From: Anaerotalea alkaliphila
GTDB taxonomy: Bacteria > Bacillota > Clostridia > Lachnospirales > Vallitaleaceae
Reading direction: 5' to 3'
Assembly: GCF_010179735.1 (NCBI RefSeq)
Contig: NZ_JAAEEH010000007.1
Span: 1 to 64,000 of the forward strand
Length of the DNA stretch: 64,000 nt
Shown: in pieces, positions 27,092 through 35,545 of the stretch
How positions within the stretch are numbered: the first letter of the stretch is position 1
Layout of the letters: every line of letters starts with the position of its first letter
The notes under the pieces: generated by a model
Databases searched by the model: none
What the model was told of the DNA's origin: nothing
The model's input: only the letters and a program-made list of their open reading frames with translations
Program-made: the position numbers and the translations under genes

Positions 27092-29371
27092 TCATTGGGA
27101 AACCATGGGGTTGATGTCAAACGCCACCCGCAGGGGCTTGTATTTTTCGTCTGCCTGCATCCTATTATAAAATTCCTTGATCAGATAAGTCAAGAACTTA
27201 TATGTCCTCGCCTTCACCATCAGCCTTTGGCGGTACATGTCACGGACCTTCGACAGGTTGGCGGGGGCTGGGCCGATCATCTGGACCTCCTGTTCCCGAA
27301 GGAGTTTAGGGTCCAGGGATTCCAGGAGGGCCTCCATCTCTCCAGCCAGGCTGCGGCTCCCCTGGACCAGCGCCTTTTCGTCGGTGGAGGAGAAGAGCAG
27401 GACCAGCAGGTTGGAAAACGGCGGGTATCCCATCATCTTCCGGTAGAGGACCTCCTGCCTGTAGAACTTTCCGTAGTCCTGTTCCCGGGCGGCCTGGATG
27501 CTGAAATGCCCGGGACTGTAGGTCTGTATGAACGCCCTCCCGCCCTTGGCCCCCCTGCCGGTCCTTCCGGTCACCTGGGTGACCAGCTGGAAGGTCCGCT
27601 CGCTGTTCCTAAAGTCGTTCATGAAAAGGGACATGTCTGCGGCCACAACCCCAACAACCGTCACGTTTTCGAAATGATGGCCTTTGGCCACCATTTGGGT
27701 GCCCACCAGGATGTCCGCCCTGCCTTGGGAGAACTCCCCCAGGATCCTCGCATGTCCGTCCTTGGTGGAGGTGGTGTCCAGGTCCATCCGGACCACACGG
27801 GCCTGGGGGAACATTTTCTGCACCTGTTTTTCCACTTTCTGCGTGCCGATCCCGAACGCCTTGATGTAGACGGAACCGCAGGAAGGGCAGCTTTCCGGGG
27901 ACTTGACTGAACTTCCGCAATGGTGGCAGAGCAGCCGCCGGCCTTCCGCATGGTAGGTGTAAGGGAGGTCGCAGGACGGGCACTTCATCACATGGCCGCA
28001 CTGGCGGCAGGAAACCGCTTGGGCATACCCTCTCCTGTTCAGGAAAAGGAGGACCTGTTCCTTCCGTTCCAGAGCGCCGGCCATGGCCTCCTGGAGGGGC
28101 TTGCTTAAGATCCCCTTGTTCCCCTCCAGGAGCTCCTGGCGCATGTCCACCACCTCCACCTCCAGGTCCGGTCCCGAGACCGCCTTGTCTTCCAGTGTCA
28201 GGAGGGTGTATTGCCCCTCCAGCGCCTTGTGGTAGCTTTCCACCAAGGGGGTGGCAGACCCCAGAACGACCGGGAAGCCGCCCATCAGGGACCGTTTGAT
28301 GGCAACCTCCCTGGCATGGTATTTGGGGACCTGTTCGGACTTGTAGCTCATCTCGTGCTCCTCGTCCAGCACGATCATCCCCAGATGGGGAAAAGGGGTG
28401 AAGACTGCGGAACGGGGGCCCACCATCACCCTGACCTCCCCGCTCCTCGCCTTCTGCCATTGGTCCATCTTCTCCCTGGGGGAAAGGCGGCTGTGCATCA
28501 CCCCCACCACGTTCCCGAAGCGCTCCACGAACCTCCCGATGGTCTGGGGGGTCAGGGCAATTTCCGGTATGAGCACGATGGCTTCCTTTCCCAGTTCCAG
28601 CACACGGCCGATGGCTTGCAGGTAGACCTCCGTCTTCCCGCTGCCGGTGATGCCGTGGAGCAGGAAGGTGTCCGGCCTTCCTGCCTCCACGGCGTCCAGG
28701 ATCCTGTGCAGCCCCGCTTCCTGGGCGGGATGGAGGGGAAGCGGCCTTTCCACGGGCGCCTCCCTGGGAGGCACCGGCATTTCGCCGGTGTCCACCTGCG
28801 AGAGCGCCAGCACCCCCGCCTTCACAAGGCCCTGGAGGACCCCCTGGGTCGTCCGTGCCTGGGCAAGGAACCTGCGGGAGGGCACCCCCTCTGGCGGAAT
28901 CCGCACCTCCCCTTCCAGCAGCATCTCCAAAACCCCGGCCCTTTTGGCCAGGGTGGCGTTTCCGCGGACGGAAGCCAGGGCTTCTGTAAGGGCCTCCGGA
29001 TCCAGGAGAAGGCGGACCCGGCTTTCCTTCCTGGCGGAAACGTCCGTCCTGGCGGGAAGGATTGCGTTGAAGGCGGCCTGGAGGGAGCAGACGTACCGCT
29101 CCTTCATCCAGTGCCCCAACAGGATCAGCTGGGACTCCAGGTCCACTTTGTCATGGACGTCCTGGATATCCTTGACTTTCTCCAGGGGAATGTCGGCATG
29201 CTCCTCCATGGCCACCACGGTCCCGCGGATGGTCCTGTTCCCGGCGCCGAAAGGGATGGCCACCACGCTGCCGGTCCTGACCTTGTGCTCCAAGGCTCCG
29301 GGGACCCGGTAGGTGTAGGGCCTCTCCAGGGAGGCTGCTGTAAGCTCCACAATCACTTTGGCGTAGGCCAT
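27092..29371 (-). CDS. priA: primosomal protein N' (replication restart helicase PriA)
   Basis: PriA recognises repaired forks and reloads the replicative helicase. The 759-aa protein has the N-terminal 3'-DNA-binding domain, Walker A GITGSGKTEVY, a DEEH box (VLDEEHEMSYKSEQ), GSATPLVES, a zinc-binding insert with eight cysteines (from CRQCGHVMKCPSC to CPSC), and helicase motif VTGRTGRG. AAGGAGGAGG precedes the ATG. In Bacillus coaBC lies between rpoZ and priA; it is absent here and a hairpin occupies the short gap. Confidence 0.97.
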   Translation of the reverse strand: MAYAKVIVELTAASLERPYTYRVPGALEHKVRTGSVVAIPFGAGNRTIRGTVVAMEEHADIPLEKVKDIQDVHDKVDLESQLILLGHWMKERYVCSLQAAFNAILPARTDVSARKESRVRLLLDPEALTEALASVRGNATLAKRAGVLEMLLEGEVRIPPEGVPSRRFLAQARTTQGVLQGLVKAGVLALSQVDTGEMPVPPREAPVERPLPLHPAQEAGLHRILDAVEAGRPDTFLLHGITGSGKTEVYLQAIGRVLELGKEAIVLIPEIALTPQTIGRFVERFGNVVGVMHSRLSPREKMDQWQKARSGEVRVMVGPRSAVFTPFPHLGMIVLDEEHEMSYKSEQVPKYHAREVAIKRSLMGGFPVVLGSATPLVESYHKALEGQYTLLTLEDKAVSGPDLEVEVVDMRQELLEGNKGILSKPLQEAMAGALERKEQVLLFLNRRGYAQAVSCRQCGHVMKCPSCDLPYTYHAEGRRLLCHHCGSSVKSPESCPSCGSVYIKAFGIGTQKVEKQVQKMFPQARVVRMDLDTTSTKDGHARILGEFSQGRADILVGTQMVAKGHHFENVTVVGVVAADMSLFMNDFRNSERTFQLVTQVTGRTGRGAKGGRAFIQTYSPGHFSIQAAREQDYGKFYRQEVLYRKMMGYPPFSNLLVLLFSSTDEKALVQGSRSLAGEMEALLESLDPKLLREQEVQMIGPAPANLSKVRDMYRQRLMVKARTYKFLTYLIKEFYNRMQADEKYKPLRVAFDINPMVSQ

Positions 29372-29398
29372 GGTCCTCCTCCTTCCCCTCCATTAGGA

Positions 29399-29427
29399 AT
29401 GACCAGCACCTGCAAGGGGCTGGTCAT
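29399..29427 (-). other. inverted repeat between rpoZ and priA
   Basis: A 9-bp perfect stem ATGACCAGC (29399-29407) / GCTGGTCAT (29419-29427) with an 11-base loop sits between the rpoZ stop and the priA ribosome-binding site. No T-tract follows on either strand, so it is not a normal intrinsic terminator; it may stabilise or partition the mRNA. Confidence 0.5.
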
Positions 29428-29433
29428 GACGTT

Positions 29434-29652
29434 CTACACGATATCGATTTTGCCTTCGTACAGTTCGTTCACTGCGTTGGACAAGGGTTTGGGAGAAACG
29501 GTTTTCGTCAGGGTCATCTCTCCGTCGATGAGTTGCCGGGCCCTTTTTGCCGTGGCGATCACTACGGAGTAGCGGCTCCGCACCTTCACCTCGTCCTCCA
29601 GGCTTCTGTCGTTGACCACGTTTATCAAATCTGTATAAGAAGGATGCAGCAT
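29434..29652 (-). CDS. rpoZ: DNA-directed RNA polymerase subunit omega
   Basis: Small RNA polymerase subunit that helps beta' folding. The 72-aa product carries the family core SRYSVVIATAKRARQLIDG followed by the conserved KPLSNAVNELYEGKI. It lies one base after the gmk stop, with AAAGGAG nine bases before the ATG inside the end of gmk. gmk-rpoZ is a widespread pair. Confidence 0.96.
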   Translation of the reverse strand: MLHPSYTDLINVVNDRSLEDEVKVRSRYSVVIATAKRARQLIDGEMTLTKTVSPKPLSNAVNELYEGKIDIV

Positions 29653-29653
29653 G

Positions 29654-30286
29654 TCAATTGTCTCCTTTCAAAATGAGCGCAAACTCGTCGATGAATTTCT
29701 GTTGCAGCCGCCGGCTCCTGAATCCCCTTTGCCGTTCCGCCTCCACGATATGGACGATGGCTTCGATGCACGGCTCCAACTGGTCGTTCACCACGATGTA
29801 ATCGTACTGGTCCATGGACCTGGCCTCTTCCGAGGAACGCTTGAGGCGGCGCATGATCACGTCCATCTCCTCCGTCCCCCGGTGCATCAGCCTCTCTTTC
29901 AGGACCGTGACCGTGGGGGGCACGATGAAGATCAAGACGGCCTCGGGAAACATCTTCTTCACCTGGAGCGCGCCCTGCATCTCGATCTCCAGGATCACGT
30001 CCCTCCCCTGGGCCATCTGCTTGTCCACATACTCCCTGGGCGTGCCGTAATGGTTTCCGCAGTAGGTGGCATATTCGTACAGGGCCGCCTCCCGGATCAT
30101 GGTTTCAAACTCCTGGTGGCTGATGAAGAAGTAGTCCCTTCCATCCACCTCCCCTTCCCGGGGACTCCGGGTGGTGGCGGATATGGACAGGGCGAATTGC
30201 CCCTGTTTCATCAGGCCTTTGACGACCGTGCCCTTGCCCGCGCCCGAGAATCCGGACAATATGAGCAGCATACCTCTTTTTTCCAT
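29654..30286 (-). CDS. gmk: guanylate kinase
   Basis: Phosphorylates GMP/dGMP to GDP/dGDP. The 210-aa enzyme has the P-loop SGFSGAGKGT (about 11-20), the GMP-binding motif SATTRSPREGEVDGRDYFF and LEIEMQGALQVK. It lies between remA and rpoZ exactly as in Bacillus. In Gram-positives guanylate kinase is a target of (p)ppGpp; a small alarmone synthetase gene lies 5 kb upstream. Confidence 0.97.
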   Translation of the reverse strand: MEKRGMLLILSGFSGAGKGTVVKGLMKQGQFALSISATTRSPREGEVDGRDYFFISHQEFETMIREAALYEYATYCGNHYGTPREYVDKQMAQGRDVILEIEMQGALQVKKMFPEAVLIFIVPPTVTVLKERLMHRGTEEMDVIMRRLKRSSEEARSMDQYDYIVVNDQLEPCIEAIVHIVEAERQRGFRSRRLQQKFIDEFALILKGDN

Positions 30287-30301
30287 GACCTTCTCCTAGC
30301 T

Positions 30302-30553
30302 CTATTCCTTGTTCTTGTCTTCAAAGCGGTTGATGATGGTCTCCACCTGGATGCCCGAGATGACGACGTGTCCGTCGTTCATCACCAGGACGGCCCTGGT
30401 CCTCCGGCCGGCGGTGGCGTCCACAAGCATCTGGGTCTCCTTGGCATGCTGCACCATCCTTTTGATGGGCGCAGCCTCCGGTTTTACGATGGATACGATC
30501 TTGTCCGTTGCCACGAAGCTTCCGAAGCCGATGTTCACAAATTGGTTCTTCAT
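30302..30553 (-). CDS. remA: extracellular matrix regulator RemA (DUF370)
   Basis: An 83-aa DUF370 protein. Bacillus RemA is a DNA-binding activator of matrix and osmoprotection genes. The sequence begins MKNQFVNIGFGSFVATDKIVSIV and contains the conserved AAPIKRMVQHAK and DATAGRRTRAVLVM segments. An in-frame GTG two codons upstream is less likely than the ATG at 30553. Position between yicC and gmk is conserved. Whether it controls a matrix in this organism cannot be judged here. Confidence 0.93.
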   Translation of the reverse strand: MKNQFVNIGFGSFVATDKIVSIVKPEAAPIKRMVQHAKETQMLVDATAGRRTRAVLVMNDGHVVISGIQVETIINRFEDKNKE

Positions 30554-30563
30554 AGTCACACTC

Positions 30564-31442
30564 TTATTCTATGTTTTGGATTTGCTCCCTGATCTTTTCG
30601 ATGAGGGTCTTCAGTTCGATTCCCAGGTTGCTGGTCTGGATGTGGTTGGCCTTGGACAGGATGGTGTTCGCCTCCCTGTGCATTTCCTGGGTCAGGAAGT
30701 CCAGCTTCCTGCCAACGGGCCCTTCCTCCTGGAACACGCCCCGCATATGGGAAAGGTGGCTTTCCAGGCGGACGATTTCCTCGTCCACACAGGACTTGTC
30801 CGCAAATACGGCCACTTCCATGGCCAACCTGGTTTCGTCCACGGGAACCTGGGCCAGAAGCTCCCGGATCCTGCTCTCCAGCTTGTCCCTGTATTCCCGG
30901 ACCACCAGGGGAGCATGGGCCCTCACCTGGTCCACCAGGACCTCCATTTGCCCGACCTTCTCCAGGAGGTCTTCCTGGAGCATGGCCCCTTCGGTGCGGC
31001 GGGAGGCAAGGAGCCCCTCCACCGCCAGTTCCAGCGCTTCCGCCACCAGGCGGGAAAGAAGCCCTTCGTCTTCTTCCTGCTCCTCCAGGACCAGGACGTC
31101 GGGGCACCGGCCAAGATGGGAGACCCCCACGTCTTGCTTCAGACCGAAAAGGGCCCCCATCCGCTGGAAATGCTCCATGTATTCCCTGGCCAGGTCGGTG
31201 TTGAACACCAGCCGTTCCCGTTTTTGCCCATGGTCCTCATAGGACACGAAGGCGTCGACCTTCCCCCTGGAGAGGCGCCGCTTCAGTATCGATTTCAGGT
31301 CCCCTTCCATGTAGCCGAGGACCTTCGGCAACTTCACCCCCAACTCGCAGTAACGGTGGTTCACCGAACGGACTTCCACGACAATGGTCTTCCCTGCGGA
31401 TTCGGCCTTCCCTCTGCCGAATCCTGTCATGCTGTTGATCAT
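30564..31442 (-). CDS. YicC/YloC family endoribonuclease
   Basis: A 292-aa YicC/YloC family protein; members have been reported as endoribonucleases and small-RNA decay factors. It has the hallmark N-terminus INSMTGFGRGKAE, the YicC-N domain with SVNHRYCELGVKLP, and the C-terminal DUF1732 motif FLTQEMHREANTILSKAN. ATG at 31442 has GGGAGGTG upstream; the open frame extends far upstream through ygiQ but that part is out-of-frame shadow. First gene of the yicC-to-thiN run and preceded by a clear promoter. Confidence 0.93.
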   Translation of the reverse strand: MINSMTGFGRGKAESAGKTIVVEVRSVNHRYCELGVKLPKVLGYMEGDLKSILKRRLSRGKVDAFVSYEDHGQKRERLVFNTDLAREYMEHFQRMGALFGLKQDVGVSHLGRCPDVLVLEEQEEDEGLLSRLVAEALELAVEGLLASRRTEGAMLQEDLLEKVGQMEVLVDQVRAHAPLVVREYRDKLESRIRELLAQVPVDETRLAMEVAVFADKSCVDEEIVRLESHLSHMRGVFQEEGPVGRKLDFLTQEMHREANTILSKANHIQTSNLGIELKTLIEKIREQIQNIE

Positions 31443-31479
31443 GGGCACCTCCCTTGATTGCCATGCTTGCTGTTTAAGT

Positions 31480-31508
31480 ATTATACAGGAGCCGGAGCCG
31501 TTCGTCAA
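31480..31508 (-). promoter_or_regulatory. sigma-A promoter for the yicC-to-thiN operon
   Basis: TTGACG (31503-31508), 17-bp spacer, TATAAT (31480-31485) on the minus strand, 38 bp before yicC. The -35 element overlaps the ygiQ stop codon (31505-31507). This is the only clear promoter for about 14 kb of tightly packed genes. Confidence 0.82.
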
Positions 31509-33403
31509 CGATTGCCGGCCTTCTTGTGGATGTTGCGGATGGTCTTCTTCTTCGGCCTGCGCTTCTCCTTCTCCTGCGCCTGGGCGCACTTTTGCTGTCT
31601 GGCCCCCTGGCTTCCCTTCAACGGACGGAGCAGGCACTTTTCCCCGAAGCCCACCAGGTCTTCCCTTCCGGCTAGGGCAAGGGCTTCCCGGACCAGCTTT
31701 TCGTTCTGGGGATAGCGGTATTGCATCAGCGCCCTCTGCATGGCCTTTTCCTTCTGGGTCTTCGGCACATATACCGGCCGCATGGTCATGGGGTCCAGCC
31801 CCGTATGGTACATGCAGGTGGAAAGGGTGGACGGGGTGGGATAGAAATCCTGGACCTGCTGGGGGGTATGCCGGATGTCCCGCAGGTATTCCGCCAGTTC
31901 CACCGCTTCCTTCAGCCCGCAGCCGGGATGGCTGGACATCAGATAGGGCACCAGGAATTGCTTCTTGCCCAGCCGCTCGTTGACCTGCTTGTATTTTTCC
32001 ACGAACCGGTCGTATACGGCATGCCTGGTCTTGCCCATCTTCTCCAGGACCTTGTCCGAAACATGCTCGGGGGCCACCTTCAGCTGCCCGCTGATGTGGT
32101 GTTCGCAAAGCTCGTTGAAGAAGCTGTCGTCCTTGTCCAGCATCAGGTAGTCGAACCGGATTCCGGAACGGATGAACACCTTCTTCACCTTGGGAATCTC
32201 CCTAAGGGCCCGCAGGATGTCCAGATACTCCTTGTGCTCCACCTGGAGCTGACTGCAAGGTTCCGGTGTCATGCACTGCTTGTCCTTGCAGACCCCGTGC
32301 TTGGCCTGCTTCTGGCAGGACATGTTCCTGAAGTTGGCCGTAGGGCCTCCCACATCGTGGATGTATCCCTTGAAGTCCGGATCGTGGGTAAAGGCTTCCG
32401 CCTCCGCCACCAGGGATTTCTTGCTTCTCTTCTGCATGATCCTTCCCTGATGGAAGGTCAGGGCGCAGAAGTGGCATCCGCCGAAGCAGCCCCGGTTGGC
32501 GATGAGGCTGAATTTCACCTCCTCGATGGCGGGGATCCCCCCTACCTCCGCATACATGGGGTGGGGGGCGCGTTCGTAAGGCAAGGAATATACCCGGTCG
32601 AATTCCCCTGTGGTCAGGGGAGGCTGGGGAGCGTTCTGGACCACATGGGAGTTGTCCCCGTAGGTCTCCGCCAGCACCCGGCCCTGGGCGAAGTCGTTGT
32701 TACGGTTCTGCAACAGGAAGCTTTCCGCATATTTCCGCTTGTCCGTGATTATCTCACTGTAGCTGGGCAGAAGGATGGGGTCCACCAGGGAATCCAGGGA
32801 CTTGGCGTGGTAGACCGTGCCCCGCACGAAGGTGATCTCCCGGACCGGGATGCCGGCGTCCAAGGCCTCCGCAATCTCCACGATGCTCCTCTCCGCCATG
32901 CCGTAGGCCAGCAGGTCCGCCTGTGCGTCCAGCAGGATGGAGCGGTTCACCTTGTCCCGCCAGTAATCGTAATGGGCCATCCTGCGCAGGCTGGCCTCCA
33001 CTCCGCCGATGATGATGGGGACATCCTTGTAGGCCCGCTTGACCAGCTGGGAATAGACCACCGTGGCCCGGTCGGGCCGCTTGCCCATGACCCCGCCAGG
33101 GGAATAGGCGTCCGTGGTCCGCCTCTTTTTGGCGACGGTGTAATGGTTGACCATGGAATCGATGTTCCCGCCGGTGACCAGGAACCCCAGACGGGGGCGT
33201 CCCAGCTTCTGGATGTCCACCGTGTCCTTCCAGTCCGGCTGTGCCAGGACAGCCACACGGAAGCCATGGGACTGCAGCAGCCTCCCGATGATGGCGGTAC
33301 CGAAGGAAGGGTGGTCCACATAAGCGTCTCCCGAAACCAGGATGAAATCCGCCTCTTCCATCCCTTGTGCTTGCATTTCCTCACGACTTGCAGGTAAAAA
33401 CAT
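31505..33403 (-). CDS. YgiQ family radical SAM protein
   Basis: A 632-aa radical SAM protein of the YgiQ (UPF0313) family; function unknown. It has an N-terminal cobalamin-binding-like domain, the cluster motif CFGGCHFC (Cys306, 310, 313), a cysteine-rich insertion (MSCQKQAKHGVCKDKQCMTPEPC) that may hold a second metal centre, and a basic lysine-rich C-terminal tail that could bind nucleic acid. TAGGAG precedes the ATG; it follows the rsuA-like gene by 8 bases. Confidence 0.92.
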   Translation of the reverse strand: MFLPASREEMQAQGMEEADFILVSGDAYVDHPSFGTAIIGRLLQSHGFRVAVLAQPDWKDTVDIQKLGRPRLGFLVTGGNIDSMVNHYTVAKKRRTTDAYSPGGVMGKRPDRATVVYSQLVKRAYKDVPIIIGGVEASLRRMAHYDYWRDKVNRSILLDAQADLLAYGMAERSIVEIAEALDAGIPVREITFVRGTVYHAKSLDSLVDPILLPSYSEIITDKRKYAESFLLQNRNNDFAQGRVLAETYGDNSHVVQNAPQPPLTTGEFDRVYSLPYERAPHPMYAEVGGIPAIEEVKFSLIANRGCFGGCHFCALTFHQGRIMQKRSKKSLVAEAEAFTHDPDFKGYIHDVGGPTANFRNMSCQKQAKHGVCKDKQCMTPEPCSQLQVEHKEYLDILRALREIPKVKKVFIRSGIRFDYLMLDKDDSFFNELCEHHISGQLKVAPEHVSDKVLEKMGKTRHAVYDRFVEKYKQVNERLGKKQFLVPYLMSSHPGCGLKEAVELAEYLRDIRHTPQQVQDFYPTPSTLSTCMYHTGLDPMTMRPVYVPKTQKEKAMQRALMQYRYPQNEKLVREALALAGREDLVGFGEKCLLRPLKGSQGARQQKCAQAQEKEKRRPKKKTIRNIHKKAGNR

Positions 33404-33411
33404 AGAATCTC

Positions 33412-34134
33412 CTAACTTTGCTGTTGCAATTGGATGACCTCTTCCGGGGTCAGGGGTCTGTAGCTTCCGGGTGGGAGGTTGGGATCCAGCCGCAGTCCTC
33501 CCATGGAGACCCGCTGCAGATGGAGGACCTGCATCCCCACGGCCTCGAACATCCGCTTGATCTGGTGGTATTTCCCTTCCACCACAACCACGTGGATTTC
33601 GGAGACCGGCCCGCTCGCAAGGACCGTCAATTCGGCCGGCAGGGTCTTGTAGCCGTCTTCCAGCACCACGCCGGCCTTGAATTTCTCCACGGTCTCCTGG
33701 GTGGGCTGGCCCTGGATCCTGGCCCTGTAACCCTTGGGCACATGGTGCCGGGGGGACAGGAGCGCATGGCCCAGGGGACCGTCGTTGGTCAGCACCAGCA
33801 GGCCTTCCGTATCCTTGTCCAGCCTTCCCACCGGAAAAAGGTCCTTCTTCCGGATTTCCTTGACCAGATCCAGGACCGTCTGTTCCTTGTCGTCCGCGGT
33901 GGCGCTGATCACCCCTTGGGGCTTGTTCATCATCAGATAGATGTTTTTCTCATAGGGGATGACCTCCCTTTTGTAGGCCACCTGGTCCGCATGGGGGTTC
34001 ACCTTGTGCTCCGGTTGGCGGACCACTTTGCCGTTCACGGTGATCCGTCCCCAACCGATGTATTTTTTCACTTCGCTCCGTGTGCCCACACCCATGTTGC
34101 TCAAGAATTTGTCCAACCGCATGCTATCGCTCAT
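33412..34134 (-). CDS. RsuA/RluB-family ribosomal pseudouridine synthase
   Basis: A 240-aa pseudouridine synthase. An N-terminal S4 RNA-binding domain (about 4-60, MRLDKFLSNMGVGTRSEVKKYI) is followed by the catalytic domain with GRLDKDTEGLLVLTNDG (catalytic Asp) and KYHQIKRMF. RsuA acts on U516 of 16S rRNA and RluB on 23S; the sequence alone does not settle which. ATG at 34134 overlaps the upstream stop as ATGA with GGAG six bases before it; earlier in-frame starts are possible. Confidence 0.9.
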   Translation of the reverse strand: MSDSMRLDKFLSNMGVGTRSEVKKYIGWGRITVNGKVVRQPEHKVNPHADQVAYKREVIPYEKNIYLMMNKPQGVISATADDKEQTVLDLVKEIRKKDLFPVGRLDKDTEGLLVLTNDGPLGHALLSPRHHVPKGYRARIQGQPTQETVEKFKAGVVLEDGYKTLPAELTVLASGPVSEIHVVVVEGKYHQIKRMFEAVGMQVLHLQRVSMGGLRLDPNLPPGSYRPLTPEEVIQLQQQS

Positions 34135-35531
34135 TGCCATCTCCAACCTTTATTGTATTTGTTCTTCAGGATCCTTCCGTCGCTTTTGGCCCACCCCAGG
34201 GGGTACCCTTCCACAGCCACCAGCACATACCCCTTCTCCATCTCACGGGAAAGGGTTTCTCCTTTCAGATAGCGGACCAGGTCCGGATCCCCCCGGTCGA
34301 AATCCAAGACCCGTTTCCCCTGGCCGGGCTGCAGATGGGACGCAAGGGACTGGGAAGGCTCGAACCTTCCATAGGCCACGTCCCCCAGAAGAAGCCCTGC
34401 CCGCAGCACGCGGATGCCCTTCAGGTCGCCCAGCCGTTCCAGCTTTCCAGGCTCCAGGTAAAGCTTCTCCTGGTGCACATGGAGCCTGTCCTGGGGCAGG
34501 AAAAACCCGAGGCTCTTCCTCTCGAACTCCCTGTACGCCTCCAGGATCTTGGGCTCCACACGCCGCGGGCCTTTCGGTTTCAACGGCCCGCGGCTCTCCG
34601 GAAGGGCTTCCAGGACATCCTTGGCCAGGAGGGCAACGAAATGCCCCTCTCCCCGAAACCTGTGGGGATAGGCCCGGACCGCCCTGTCCAGCTGGAATTC
34701 CCGGGGGAACCCTTCCGTTACCCCTGGTACCAGACCCTCCCTCTTTTCCAGTTCCACCAGGGAGAACTCCGGATGCTCCCCAAGGAACGCCGCCAGGGTG
34801 GCTTCGTTCTCCCTGGTGGAAAACGTGCAGGTGGAATAGACCATCCGTCCGCCGGGTTTCAGGAGCCGGGCCGCCTGCCGCAGGATCCGGACCTGCTCCC
34901 CATGGTACTCCTCCGGAATCTCTTCCTTCCAATGTTTCGCCATCTCCGGATCCCGCCGGAGCATCCCCTCTCCGGAACAGGGTGCGTCCACCAGGATCTT
35001 GTCGAAAGCGGGACCGAAGGCCTTTGCCAGCTTCTCCGGCTTCTCGCTGGTGACCAGCATGTTGTCCACGCCGGCGGCTTCCAGGTTCTTCAGCAGCGCC
35101 TTGCAGCGGGACGGACTGATGTCGTTGCATACCAGCAGCCCCGTCCCCCCCAGCTTGGAGGCCAGCTGGGTGCTCTTGCCCCCCGGAGCCGCACACATGT
35201 CCAGCACCAGGTCTCCCGTCTCCACCGGCAGCATGGCTGCCGGCAACATGGCGGAAGGCTCCTGGATGTAATACAGCCCTGCGGCGTAGAAGGGATGCTT
35301 GGCGGGCCTGTGTCCCGGACGGTAGAAGCGCCCCTCCTCCACAACCGGCGTCCGCTCCAACCCGAAATCCAGGCCGTCCACCATCGCTTCCGCACCCCTC
35401 TTGAGGGTGTTCACCCGCAGCCCCCGCAGGGGCTGGAATTCCAGCGATGCCAGGAATTCCCCGAAGGTATCCCCCAGCAGCCTTTCCATGTTCCTAATGA
35501 ATCCATCCTTCAAGTTGACCGAATTCCCCAT
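34131..35531 (-). CDS. RsmF/NOP2-Sun family rRNA cytosine-C5 methyltransferase
   Basis: A 466-aa m5C methyltransferase. The catalytic domain has DMCAAPGGKSTQLASKL for SAM binding, DAPCSGEGMLRRDP with one catalytic Cys and YSTCTFSTRENE with the second. The C-terminal 150 aa form the RsmF-type PUA-like RNA-binding region. ATG at 35531 (GGAAGG upstream) gives the N-terminus MGNSVNLKDGFIRNME; the frame extends further into the alarmone synthetase gene but that is unlikely to be translated. Probably acts on 16S rRNA; the exact position is not inferable. Confidence 0.92.
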   Translation of the reverse strand: MGNSVNLKDGFIRNMERLLGDTFGEFLASLEFQPLRGLRVNTLKRGAEAMVDGLDFGLERTPVVEEGRFYRPGHRPAKHPFYAAGLYYIQEPSAMLPAAMLPVETGDLVLDMCAAPGGKSTQLASKLGGTGLLVCNDISPSRCKALLKNLEAAGVDNMLVTSEKPEKLAKAFGPAFDKILVDAPCSGEGMLRRDPEMAKHWKEEIPEEYHGEQVRILRQAARLLKPGGRMVYSTCTFSTRENEATLAAFLGEHPEFSLVELEKREGLVPGVTEGFPREFQLDRAVRAYPHRFRGEGHFVALLAKDVLEALPESRGPLKPKGPRRVEPKILEAYREFERKSLGFFLPQDRLHVHQEKLYLEPGKLERLGDLKGIRVLRAGLLLGDVAYGRFEPSQSLASHLQPGQGKRVLDFDRGDPDLVRYLKGETLSREMEKGYVLVAVEGYPLGWAKSDGRILKNKYNKGWRWQ

Positions 35532-35545
35532 AGCCTTCCAACCCC

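Noticed and set aside
30564-32108. YicC frame extending about 220 codons upstream into ygiQ
   Set aside because: The family N-terminus begins exactly at 31442 with a good ribosome-binding site, and the upstream part is Arg/Gly/Pro-rich shadow of ygiQ.
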